Below are positions 37,554 to 48,759 of a stretch of 64,000 nt of DNA, piece after piece (the stretch's first letter is position 1; each line of letters starts with the position of its first letter). Position numbers and translations under genes: made by a program. The stretch lies in NCBI RefSeq assembly GCF_020921035.1, contig NC_063155.1, positions 17,007,311 through 17,071,310 on the forward strand. Reading direction: 5' to 3'. The notes below the pieces were generated by a model. It had not been told where the DNA came from. It was given only the letters and a program-made list of their open reading frames with translations, and searched no databases. Source of the DNA: Rhodamnia argentea. Its lineage: Eukaryota > Streptophyta > Magnoliopsida > Myrtales > Myrtaceae.

Positions 37554-38820
37554 GGGGCGTAGCCATTTTGGACGTCCCAACAAGCCGAATCGATTCCGAA
37601 TTGCAATGTCAGGGAAGTATTAAATCCTATTATTCGTTTAATTTGTACACAAATATTTTGGATTTGCTCACAACGATCAAATTCTATATTTTCTAAGCTA
37701 GGACACAAATTCGAAGTTATGTGGAATTCGAGCTGCGAAGTTTGATTTTTGAGTTGTTGAGCTATGGGATTTCATGGAAATTATGGACTATGGAGATTGT
37801 GAAGCCGCGGGTTTTGGTGGGAGTAGTTTTGGAGAAATGGTTTTGTTGGAGCGAGAATTTTAGGGTTTCGCATGCAAGCTCCCCATTGCGAACACCTTCG
37901 ATAATCGCTTTGGATGAGTGATTTGTGAGCGCATGGGAGTCGTTTTGTTAGCAATTAGGTATAGTTTAGTCATTAGTTAAAGTGGTGTTTTACTCAGTTT
38001 TAATATTGTTTTTCCAATAATCGATAGGAATACGAGCGCGTCGGTTCAAGAAACGACTATAGGTTAGTTTTCGGTTTTCCCAAGTGAGTGGTGCTATCTC
38101 TTCTATCAATTTGTAAATTCATATCTTGAAAGTGATAAATGTTTGAGTATCATATGAGTTATTAAAGCATGTTTGTTGCACAAAATCTGGATCGAGCGTT
38201 TACCATATTTTGGTATTTGAGAATAGTTTGAGAATATTTTAAGGATTGTGTTGTGAAAAGTGATATAAATACTAATTCGTGAACCTAGTTTCAGAAATGA
38301 ATTCCGAAATGGTTTGAGAAATGTCATATGAAATATATATTGTTGATGAACGCAGTTGAGAAAGATTATATATTTGGAGTTAACGAAACCTTTTTGTGAA
38401 AGAATTACGAAAAGTTCTTTCTTTTGAGTATGTTTATGAAAGGTTATTAGTATTGAATTGTGAAATGCTTTATGAAATGCTTTGTATTTGATAAAGTGGG
38501 TTGAGAAAGATAATATGATTCGCTTTGTGAAATCGATTTTGATATGAATTATAGTTTTGATTATGGGATTATTTGGCGAATGAAGTTTATGTTCAATATC
38601 ACTATGAACCCATTAAGGGATTTGTGGCGTATGCATACCGATTTTAGGATATCCTTGTGGGGCAGCCAACAGCAATATAGATGGAAACCTAATTAAGGGT
38701 GGAATCTTGATCGTTTTGTCGCGGGGTGTTATGCGTGATCATGGTTAGATATTTAAGCACAAATTTGGTCAACGGAATAGACCATTAACATGTGATTTGA
38801 GAATAGTTGATAAAATGGAC
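37421..38820. other. Unclassified spacer
   Basis: No gene recognised on either strand. The frame to 37623 that ends MSGKY and the frame at 37721-37921 have no homology. Base composition resembles retroelement LTR or untranslated sequence. Confidence 0.35.
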
Positions 38821-38828
38821 AATTGTCG

Positions 38829-39159
38829 TCGGGGATGTCAAAAAAGCCCACGCCAGACGAGCTCGCCCGGCCTGGCTCGACTCGAAAATTTACTTAATTT
38901 TCGAGCCTTTTCGGGTCGGGTTTGGTACTCGCACCGGGCCGGCCCGCCACCCGATTTTTTTTAACACCAATGTTTTTTTTTAATTTAATTTAATTTATTT
39001 TTTCTTTTTATATTCTTTCATTTGATGGGTTTGTTAATTAATTTTGATGCCAAAAAAAGGAAAAAAAAGAATCGGATCAGAATCGGACTCGAGCCGGCCC
39101 GGCCCGGGTCGAGCTCATTACTATTCTGTTTAGGGCCGACCCGGCCCGTTGACACCCTT
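38829..39159. mobile_element. Short hAT-type MITE
   Basis: Flanked by the perfect 8-base direct repeat AATTGTCG (38821-38828 and 39160-39167). The ends TCGGGGATGTCAA and TTGACACCCTT are inverted and imperfect. Arms are rich in GGCCCGG / CCGGGCC words. No coding capacity. Confidence 0.75.
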
Positions 39160-39243
39160 AATTGTCGTTTGATTTGATATGAGATTGATCAATGAAATAG
39201 ACCATTGCTATATGATTTGAGATTATTGATTTAGATGATGATG

Positions 39244-39284
<41 letters not shown>
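39244..39284. repeat. AT microsatellite
   Basis: About twenty uninterrupted AT dinucleotides. Confidence 0.95.
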
Positions 39285-39288
<4 letters not shown>

Positions 39289-39855
39289 ACGTGGAAAGAT
39301 ATAATCCGCTTTTGGTATTATACGTATATGAGCTACGATATTTGAAAAGAATGAGCATTTTACTATTCACGTGACTGGCTATTTCATTGTCCATTTTGAC
39401 CGTATGCTTACGGATTTATTCTGGAAAAGAAATAACGTATATTTGAAGTTGTACGTATATCATCAACCGGATTTGGGATTATTAAATTTCGTTATGATTT
39501 TCTGAATATACATAATGAGTTCTCGATCTACTTAGAATAGATATGGCATTACTTATTGAACTGTGGTTGCTCACTCTTTCTCTCTCTCCTTCTAAATTGT
39601 TTTTTGAAGTTCTTTAGCTAGCAACGAGTAGAAAGAGAGCGGTACCGATGGGGAACCTTTGGTAGCTGAATTGTTAACTTGAATGTGGATTGTTTGCATG
39701 CGTCTTAAAATAGCACCTATTGAGGTTTAGTTTTTCAGTTTGGGAAAACGTACATGTTATTAGAACTCTTAACTCTGTAACCAGATTTCTATTCTATTGG
39801 ATATTTAATGGAGATATATATTCTTGACGACATGTTAATACTGGTTATGTTTGAG
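39285..39855. other. Gene-free spacer
   Basis: No recognisable gene. A CT-rich tract lies near 39573-39590. Confidence 0.4.
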
Positions 39856-39859
39856 GCTG

Positions 39860-41300
39860 CATTCTTCGGGAGTGGTTTTCCCCCGACCAAAAAGCAAGCA
39901 AAGTCGGTCTTCCCAAGCTTGGCTCGGTGGCTTAAGCTTTTTATCTATTGTTTAAGCACTCCACTTGACACGCATAATCATTTTTATGCCTGTTCTTTCC
40001 TTTGGGCTATCATTATTTTGACGTGGATCATAATCTAAGCATGGAAATTGAAATCCCAAATGCATGCACGACCATGTCTTTCCAGACACGGACAGGGGAC
40101 AGAGTCTGCTCGCTTGCCCACGCGCGCTCGTCAACTTCATGTTGCACATGTCGTTTTGGTCTTCTTCCTCTTTCCGCTCCCCGAGCTCCACCTCTTCGCT
40201 TCTTCCGTTCTCTCTCTAATCTCCCTTTTCTCCTTCCCATTCTCTCTCCTCACGGATGGTTCTCTCTTCCACGCTCAATTCCAGGACGGAGCTGCAATCT
40301 TGGGAATCACCTCGACGGCGGGCTCAAGGCGGCGAGGTGAGCCACAAATTCGCCAACTCTCCTCGTGAGGCCACGATTCGCCGAGCCGAGCCGAGCCTTG
40401 CGGCCTCTTTAATGGCGAGCTCGAGGCGGCGAGGGAAGCCACGAGCTCGCCAGATCTGGTGAGGCCGAGGCTCCCCTGGCCGGCCTCGAGCTCGACTGAG
40501 TCTCGCGGGTTCGACGACAGCCTTGAGCTCGCCGACCAAGCCTCGCGGCCTCGTCAATGGCGAGCTCGAGGTGGCAAAGCGAGCCACGAGCTCGCCAGAT
40601 CTGGCGAGGCCGAGGCTCGCCTCGCTGGCCTAGAGCACGGCCGAGTCTTGTGGGCCCGCCGACGGCCTTGAGCTCGCAGCTGGTGGCGAGGCTCGACCGC
40701 CGGTCGCCGTGGCCGGTGGCTGTCCCGTGAAAGAAGTTCTGACGTTTGGCTTTCGCTTTTTTTGGTTGGCGTTTGGACTCTTGGAAAAAGAAAAAAAAAA
40801 GTAAAAGAAAAGAATAAAAAAATGAAAGAGAAAAAAGATAAAAAGGAATTAATTAAAATTCGATTTAAAAAGATATTAAAAGAAGTATATCAGGAAAATT
40901 GGTTTTTCTTACCAAACAGCGGAAAATATTTTCAAGTTCGTCTTCAGATTTCATTCAAATACCGAAAAATATCGTCATTTTTTTTTAAAATGACTTTCGA
41001 AAAAGTATTTTTTAGAAATGTCTCATTTTTCGCGAAACAAACGGAGCCTTATAAGGACAATATTCTTAATTGGGTTTCTTCTAGATCGTGCAATTCATGC
41101 AGCGGTCGAACATTTGACACTGCTTCGACCAAAAAAATAAATAAATAAAGGAGCATTTGACGCGATTGGTTGTTTTTCGAGCCCAGAGACTTGGGTATTG
41201 TTAATGTTTTAGAAGGTTCTTTGAGCCCAAATACAATGTATACATAGGGGCCAATCTTGACTCCCTATGTATTCTTTATTGTGTTCCAATTTTATTGTCT
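39860..41300 (+). repeat. CBP60 array unit D, 5' flank, interrupted
   Basis: 39895-40110 matches the unit A flank at 17700-18070. It resumes at about 41060-41300 with sequence matching the promoter region of copies 1 and 2, such as CTTGACTCCCTAT at 41258 compared with 31127. In between lies a GC-rich insert (40115-41050). Confidence 0.6.
40115..41055. mobile_element. GC-rich insert with 145-base tandem repeat
   Basis: Inside unit D. A block starting AATGGCGAGCTCGAGG at 40411 recurs at 40556 (period 145 bases), each with CCACGAGCTCGCCAGATCTG. The right part ends in 'TTTTTCGCGAAACAAACGGAG', the same style as at 55680-55730. Open frames across it on both strands reflect GC-rich repeats. It is probably a Mutator-like non-autonomous element; termini are unresolved. 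Confidence 0.4.
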
Positions 41301-42060
41301 GTGACAAGGGGTGAGCATCGGTCCTGGATAGACCCCGAAATCAAATCGAGCCGAGAAACTAGACCGAGATAAGCTTAATTCTCTCTTTGAACTCTTCCAT
41401 TGCATCTTGTTGCCGCCTCCGCTTCCTTGCTTTTTCAGCTAAGGAATCTCACGGCTGATTCATCATGCCTAGACTAGAAAGTTATGAAAATCTTTGGCTA
41501 AACAAATAAATATATGAAAAGTTGCAATGGCATTCAACAATGGAAGTCGCTAAGAAGTCAGAAGAATTTGCCAAAAAGATTGTTGTTTGTGAGAGACATG
41601 AAGTTTGATGGGTGGGGCTCAAATTTTTCTGACTAGTTTCGTCGATAAAACCAGCGTTTATTAATGATGGAATGTTGAAGAAGCATTAAGATCTTGTTGG
41701 CCACCACTCATCACCGGCTTTGAACTTTGTATGTGAATATTTTAAAGACTAATGAAACCAAAAAGAAAAGAAAAAAAATCAATTTCAAGGTCTACAAAAT
41801 AGGTTTGAGATTTCAAAAATTGAGAATTGGTCCTAATATGGTAGCTTTCGGGTTTCGGGCCTGGAACTGTTCACTCTCATATGTGATTATGAATTACTAT
41901 AATGTAACCTGGATGGAATCGCCTGTTTTGTCAAGCCTCTCTTTCGAAAAGTGTCATGCTATGCGTATTAGTCACTGGCCGTGTTGCTTGAGAAGAACTC
42001 AAGTTTGGTTCTGTTTTGCTAGAAATATCTACGACGAAAGATCTTTCACCAAAGGTATAA
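41270..42060 (+). pseudogene. CBP60 relic (exon 2 and start of intron 2)
   Basis: Around 41903-41953 the sequence still reads like exon 2 of the CBP60 copies (AAGCCTCTCTTTCG then AAAAGTG), followed to about 42025 by intron-2 sequence GTGTTGCTTGAGAAGAACTC shared with copies 2 and 3. The donor is destroyed: GTGGTATGC in the intact genes is GTGTCATGC here. Exon 1 is missing; the promoter-like part (41260-41280) joins directly to sequence that lies downstream of exon 1 in other copies. Part of exon 2 is deleted and no later exons follow. About 550 bases of unrelated sequence separate the two parts. Confidence 0.7.
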
Positions 42061-42245
42061 ATCCTCGACTTTGATGTTTAATTGGGTTCTTGTAGCGATT
42101 CCGGACAGAAAATAACTAGGTGAAGTGAAGATAAATTGAACAATAGAAGTAAATGCAAAGGGATAGTAAAAGCAGATAATGTAATTGCAGAGCAAATTAA
42201 TAAGAGTTATTGATTGTGAATCCTTTGTAAAGATTCATTTCTGAC
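42061..42245. other. Short spacer after the CBP60 relic
   Basis: No feature recognised. Confidence 0.4.
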
Positions 42246-42249
42246 TATT

Positions 42250-43055
42250 TAGGACGTGCATGATAACCATTCTATTTATGGAATCAATTTCTAGCTAGAA
42301 ATAGAATTTTCTATTTCTAATTTTTGAAAAAGTTTTTGACCAAAAAAAACGAGTTGACATAATTTTTTTTTTCATGGAATAGAAGTTCGTTCGATAACGA
42401 TTGAAAATTTCTATTTCTGAAATATTATTAACACAAAGTCTTCTACGAAAAATTTCTACTTCATTTTTATTTTTTAAAATTTCTTTAAATTTTTTTTATT
42501 ATTAGAAAATATTATTTACCATTTTAAAAATAAAAATTATTATTTATTTTTTACTCCGACGAAGGATGGCGATGGGCGGCCATCGGTGGTTGGTGGCGGG
42601 GGTGACGAAGTTTGGCGGTGGACGGTGGCAAGGTCGACGGTTGGCGGTAGCCCGCGGTGGGCGGAGGTGGCCGACGGTGGTTGCTGCGGCGGCTAGAGGG
42701 CAACCGAAGGTGGGAGTCGGTGACCGCCGACGGAGGTCAAAGGGGTGCGGCGATTGGCTGCAATGGGCGGCGACCGACAAAAGAAGAGCGATAGAGAGAG
42801 TGCAACGAGGACTTGAGAAAAAACGAAAAGCCTTGATAGGTTATTTCTCATTTTTGTTTCTGGAACAGAGAAACTAAAATTTTTAGCTTCTTATTTCTCC
42901 TTCAAATCTATTTCTAGAACAAAAATTTATTTAGAAACGGAAAAATAGAATTACATTACCAAACGAATTTATGTTCTAAACCTGTTCTAGAAATAGGTTT
43001 GAAATAGAAACAGAAAAATAGAATGATTATTATGCACGCCCTTATAGTCGAGCAT
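42250..43055. mobile_element. Non-autonomous inverted-repeat element
   Basis: The left end AGGACGTGCATGATAACC and the inverted right end (GATTATTATGCACGCCCT) form imperfect terminal inverted repeats, continued inward by ATTCTATTT-type sequence. The centre (42560-42780) is GC-rich with 'ggcggtgg' repeats and accounts for the 103-codon frame there. A target duplication was not found. The ends resemble hAT-type MITEs. Confidence 0.55.
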
Positions 43056-43358
43056 GAAGCATAACTACCGGTAATGGTTACTTTCGTTGATCTATTCCTG
43101 GATTCTCGGGTTGGCTTCGGCAACTACTCATCTTATCCACTAAGCGATTGGTCCTCTAGCTTATCTACTCTGCTTGTACTTCGATGCTATATCCGACTTA
43201 ACGGTGTCACCAATGCTTCCTTTGTTCGCGTATCGACCCCAACATATCTTTTGATTGTCGATTCAAGGCAGGCACAGCAGCCTAGAATCTTAACTTTCTC
43301 GATCACATTGCTTGTCGCCCACTCAAGTAGGCGACATGCCCATCTGTCTCCCGCCGCA

Positions 43359-43410
<52 letters not shown>

Positions 43411-44320
43411 CTCTCATATATCAACTCGTTGAGAAAACAATCTAGAAAGGACAATATTTCCATCTGGGTTTCCTCTAGATTGCGAGATTAATGTAGCTTT
43501 CAATCATCGTACGAGGTGTCTGTTAATCTTGGTTTTTGTTAAAGGAATTTCTGGCGCCTATCTTCTTGGGTGTCCGTCCTGGATTCTGTGTACTATTCTA
43601 AAAGGCTTAAGGCTGTAATCATCGTTTAAACACTCGACTTATTAACTTAACACAGACAGTTGTTCTTCTCTCTGTTTTCTTTCCTTTTGGAGATATCGTT
43701 GTTTTGACGTGGATCGTTATCTAAGCATGGAAAGTGAAATCCCAGTTCATGCATGGCCATGTTTTCCCGGCGCTCACCCATCGCCGCCCGGACCTCCGAC
43801 AACTTCTTAAGAGGAATTCAACAGAGAGCATACAAATCTACAAACGAAAGAGAAATAGATTTCTCTATCATATTACTTATCGTGTCTGCTCAGGTACGGG
43901 TCGATGATGCAACGGTCTGATTCTCTCAAATCCCACTTAAGAAAGGTTGATTTTTTTTTTTTTTAATATCTTCTAGATTGTGCGGCCAATGCAGCCGTCA
44001 GTCACTTTACACGGTTGGTTAGCAATTGGTCAATCTTGGTTTTTAGTGGGTAATTTCGCCCCCATCTTCTTGGGTGCGCGTCGTGAATTCAGGGGATGAG
44101 TCCAAAAGGCGAGTCGATGGCACTTGGAATTGTCAAGGTGTAATTTCTTATATTAGCAGGGAGGGAAATGTAGTTAAAAGCCGTACTTTTGGTTAGTTAA
44201 GTACCTTTTTCGAGCCCAGATAGAAGTATTTGTTTGGCTCGAGTCAATGTCATGCTGATTGTCAATGGTTTCAAAGTTGAATCTCCTTTGGACCTTCCAT
44301 CTCTGCGGGTTCAGCAGTGC
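43056..44320 (+). repeat. CBP60 array unit E, 5' flank
   Basis: 43600-43760 matches 17740-17880, and 43960-44160 matches 18410-18600. A CT microsatellite sits at 43362-43410. The flank is shorter and more rearranged than in units A to C. No genes. Confidence 0.6.
43362..43410 (+). repeat. CT microsatellite in unit E
   Basis: About two dozen CT dinucleotides with one CG interruption near the end. Confidence 0.9.
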
Positions 44321-44332
44321 CGGTTGCAGCAT

Positions 44333-44342
44333 CTATAAATAC
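44333..44342 (+). promoter_or_regulatory. TATA box of CBP60 copy 3
   Basis: CTATAAATAC, a near-consensus TATA box, 24 bases before the first ATG (44366) and 57 before the ATG homologous to the start of copies 1 and 2. If it works at the usual distance, transcription would start very near 44366. Confidence 0.6.
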
Positions 44343-44398
44343 AGCAAGGTTTTGAAACTCTGGACATGAATCTCTCTAGTGTGTTGGATTCTCTGGAG

Positions 44399-47300
44399 AT
44401 GGTGAAAAGGCAACTTCAGGAGGGCGGTTCCGGATCTTCAGCTCGAGGATCAAGAAGAAGAAGGCCTAACATTAAGTAAAATTACTTCACTAGGGAACAT
44501 TGTGTTCAAATTTTAAGCGTCTGTGACTCTGTGTTATTGTAACAGATCTGATTCGGATTCTTGATTACTCTGCAGCCATTGGAGCACTGTGACCGGAGAA
44601 CTGTCGCTGGGTGAATTTGCATCTTTTGTTGAGCCTCTCATTCGGAAAGTGGTATGCTATGCGTATCTGTCACTAGCTGTGTTGCTTGAGAAGTACTCTC
44701 AAGTCTGGTTCTTCACAGATTTATTGATGATTTCATGTACTGCTATGCTTAGTATGTGACTCTCCGGGTTTTTGGATAGGATATCACGATTTATTTCATC
44801 TGGCTTAGTGATGTTCGGTCACCATGCTGTGGATGTAGTTCGGATTTCTAATGAGAAGGTCGTTTTCTAGTGGTGATTTAGATGTTTGGTCGGTAAAGTG
44901 GGCATTTTATTCTGGTTCACTTCCCTTGTAAAACACCAAAAAGTATTGATCAGGCAAAGTACTTTTCATCACAAAGATGTAGATGGTTTTGTCCATGCCT
45001 TGTTTCTTATGAAAGATACTTCATTAAGTGATGTAGGAACGTCAGATTTGTCCGCATTTTGTGTAACGAAATCACCTGTTTGTGATCGCGATGCTAAACA
45101 GGATGAAACTACCGTATTGTTATAAAATTTCACTCCCAATCTGATCTACATTCTGCATCAAAGCAGGTTAGTGAGGAAGTGGAATGTCTGATCTCACGCT
45201 TTCATGATCGGTCTTTAAGGTCAGTGTTCCTTGTATTCGTGCATTAACCGTCAAGTTTGATCCCAATTAAAAGAGGCCAGATTGATCTTGTTTCGGATTA
45301 GTATTTTCATACTAGACACGGTACTCTGGTTTCAAGTACAAGATAAGTTGCTTTCCGACATTGCATAGACATCTTCAACATCCCTCATGCACAGGAGAAT
45401 TTATGTATTTCAAGTCTATATCACAGAGCGCCATCTAATCCTGTTGGAACTTCTGAAGAAAGCAGTTTGCGACTGCAGTTTCTTGCCAAATTACCGGCAA
45501 CCATCTTCACTGGCAGACATATAGAAGCCGAGGACGGCAATCTTCTGAGGATCGAACTAGTAGATGGCAGGACCAATGAGAGGGTTACAAGTGGCTCTCT
45601 ATCTTCTGTAAAGCTCGAAATTGTTGTCCTTGATGGCGATTTCGGGACGGACGAGGGAGAGGATTGGACTGAGAAGGACTTCACTTGCAATATCGTTCAT
45701 GAAAGGGAAGGTAAAAGGCCATTGATAACTGGGGAGCTGACCGTGATCTTGCAAGGAGGAATTGGTTGCCTCCGCGATTTAATCATCACTGACAACTCAA
45801 GCTGGATGAGAAGTCGGAAATTCAGGTTAGGAGCTCGAGCTCTTCAAAAGGTCTCTGCAGAAATAAGAATAAGGGAAGCGAGAAGTGCAAGTTTTGTCGT
45901 TAAAGATCATCGAGGAGAGTGTAAGTTTCCAATGCCTTAGTAATCGATGCCTCTCATTTGACAGCATCATTTTGATTTTTGACCATGAATTCCTGACTCA
46001 ATCTGTGGACCTTAAAAAGACTTGAAGATTCACAAGTTTTCTCTGTTATGCACAGTTAACAAGAAGCATCACCCTCCATCTATGAGCGACGAAGTGTGGC
46101 GCTTAGAGAAAATAGCCAAAGATGGCGCTCTACACAAGCGCATGACTTCGAGAAGAATCAACACTGTTCAAGATTTCCTGCAGCTGTATGAAGTCAATGC
46201 ATCCTCTCTAAGAAATGTAGCAACCATTTCTCTCCGGGCCGTGCTAATTTCCCTTTTTCTGTACACTTTAAGCATTGTTAACTATCAAAATCATTCTACT
46301 TCTTTCATGACGCAATGCCATCTCAGATACTTGGCACTGGGATTGCCAACCGGACATGGGAGACGATTGTCAGACATGCCGGCACCTGCGTGGTCGATGA
46401 TAACAAGATGTATGCTTACTACCAAGCTTTGAACAAGGCCAGCATACTGTTCAATTCGATAATGAATGTTACTCAAGCAACACTTGACGGCCAAACTTAC
46501 CAGTCGCTAGACACATTGACCCACTCTCAGAAGGTACATAAGACATAACCTGAAACTTTTCTGTCGAGTACATGAGTGTCAATCTATTTGGAGCTAAAGA
46601 TGGGCCTGTATTTACACCGAAGAATTTATACCACAACCACTTCTCCGAAAATTCGTAAAGTTTTCGTTTGATTTAGGATTGGATTGAATCCGTTGCTCCA
46701 TCGACAGATTTTGGTGCAGAACTTACAATGGCAAGCTTACAATAACAAGAATCAGTGGGTGCCGCTCGATGCCCTACCCAGCATCACTCCTTCGAGAGCC
46801 CTGACCAACTTGCATACAGAACCGTTAGTCGGTCTGAGCACACCTCTTCATCATCTAGATTACACAGTGCTAAACCAAGGTATTGTGCTGTTATATCAGA
46901 TCTATCTTTTTTCTTCTTGGCTTCCTTAATCTTTTATAGTTCAGTGGTCCTATTTCTTTATCAGCACATCCATCATTTTGCATCTCTCTGGTAGCTGAAA
47001 CCGAACTTCATCTTTATTCAGATAGACCAGAAGTGACTCCTGAATTTAATTACTTATTGGCTTCAGCATCGCGATGCTACAATGTCGCAGAAAACAGACA
47101 ATTAGATTTTCCACCGAGTCATATCATTGCAAAAACCTTTGATCCCACCATAGCAAACAGCTTAGCAAGGCAGGACTTTTTGTCCAGTTTTAGTGCCGGC
47201 GAAAGCAGTAATCATCTTGCTCACTCACAAGGACCCTTTGCACCGAACATTCATTTATCTCCTGAAGAGCTTTTCAATGTGCCATCTCCGATCCCTGGCA

Positions 47301-47518
47301 ATTTGATGTGGACACCCGACCACACTTTCGTCCTCGAATCAAGCAGCGGGGCAGATTTAGGGATCTGTCCATCCGGCATGGGTTTCGTCATCCACAAGTC
47401 TAGGATTTCAAGGCCCAGGGCGGCGTGGTGCAAGATCCGTGCAGTGGTGAAGTGGGGATCAGTTCGGCGCATCGTGGCTGCAAAGAGAGCAGCCATCTTC
47501 AATTTTCCGATTTATTAA
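44399..47518 (+). CDS. CBP60-family calmodulin-binding transcription regulator, copy 3
   Basis: Eight exons with the same phases as copies 1 and 2: 44399-44475, 44576-44651, 45167-45219, 45427-45920, 46056-46216, 46327-46533, 46708-46879, 47022-47518; 578 residues, no internal stop. Exon 1 and exon 8 are nine and six bases shorter than in the other copies. The N-terminus is MVKRQLQEGG; an in-frame ATG at 44366 would add 11 residues (MNLSSVLDSLE). The core has [11 protein letters not shown] and [16 protein letters not shown]; the third domain GTGIANRTWETIVRHA; the tail [20 protein letters not shown]. Exons 2 and 3 are the most diverged: NHWSTVTGELSLGEF and VSEEVECLISRFHDRS depart from the other two copies. 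The start at 44399 is chosen by homology. Confidence 0.9.
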
Positions 47519-48755
47519 TATGTACAAATGGGAAGTCCTACGCCCGGGGAAGAATTTTTTAGGTGCTCCAGAAGCACAGAGCTCTCATCCACACAAGCCG
47601 ACCGTGACGGGGTGAAGAAATTTATAATGCTTGACGCCCTATGATTGGGTCTAGTGGATGAGAATGTCTTGTTTGGGGAGGACCAAGTTTCTGCAAAGCG
47701 TCTAAGGATAAGCTGCCCTACATGCATCAATTCAGTAGTATGCCTAAGACTCTAAGGATAAGTGCTAATACAACATCTGTGCTGTGTGCAGATCGAGCAA
47801 GCTGATCTTATGAAGCACCTCAATGGGAGGGTTCTTCTTCAAGAATTGTAAGCGTTTTGTTTTTCTTGTTCAAGAATTGCTTGGCATTTTGTTTGTCCCA
47901 ACCCATGATCTCTTCATTTCTTAGTCGCTGCTCTGATATACTTAGCAGAACTTTCTTTGCTTTACACAGTTTGTGAGTATTTTACTTAGTTTGCCAAATC
48001 CAAAGTTGCCTCCTCTAGGCTTTGCTTTTATTTGTTTGTAATAATGGGGGACGTTATTTGCATCTGTGTTCCATTCTAATTCAATGGCCAAAAGGAAAAT
48101 CCACTTCCTAATCCATAGTTGCAAACACAAGCGAAATACGACTGTCCACAGCGTAATTAGCATCTGCTTGAGAAACATAACTTGAGATGGCCGGGACCAG
48201 ACCAGACTGGCCGTCCCAAATGCTGCTAGCCTACCGGATCAAGCTGACCGGATGATGAAACCCGACCAGATACAATCCTGTGCCATTGGGTCGAATGGAT
48301 TATAAGATAATAGTTATTATTAGGGAGATACTCCGAAGAACAGAAGAATATCAATACAGCTAGCTCTTCGGCGGTCCTTTTCGAGAGAAAGCCATTATTA
48401 AGCATGGTTTGGCTCTAGTTATCACCTCTCATGATGCACGCAAGAGAAGAGAACTCTGCACTTACCATGTTATTCTATTGTGAAAGTGAGTTCTAAAGGA
48501 AGAAATTGGAAGAGAACCAAAGTAGTATTCTTGGGCAGAAAATAAGATTCGAAAGTTACGAATTGGTAAAAGAAAGCATATCAGCAATCTAGCACGTTAC
48601 ACACGCTTTCTGGATTTTGACGGACAACTATTTACAACTCCCGTGAAACTTTTACGGATTAAATCGACTTATTTCATCCGAAACTATACATAAAACACCC
48701 AAACAAGATGCAAAAGGAAGAAGGCTTGAAATCAATATTTGTAGATATACTGCAA
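47519..48755 (+). repeat. 3' flank of CBP60 copy 3
   Basis: Matches 34332-35635 after copy 2, with a few short deletions (for example around 48040-48050 against 34875-34920). Probably contains the 3' UTR in its first part. No gene. Confidence 0.6.
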
Positions 48756-48759
48756 TTAA

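Noticed and set aside
40048-40671. Multiple overlapping arginine- and serine-rich frames
   Set aside because: Long frames occur on both strands in a GC-rich tandem repeat; this is a composition effect.
42566-42877. 103-codon frame rich in G, R and W
   Set aside because: GC-rich centre of an inverted-repeat element, without homology.
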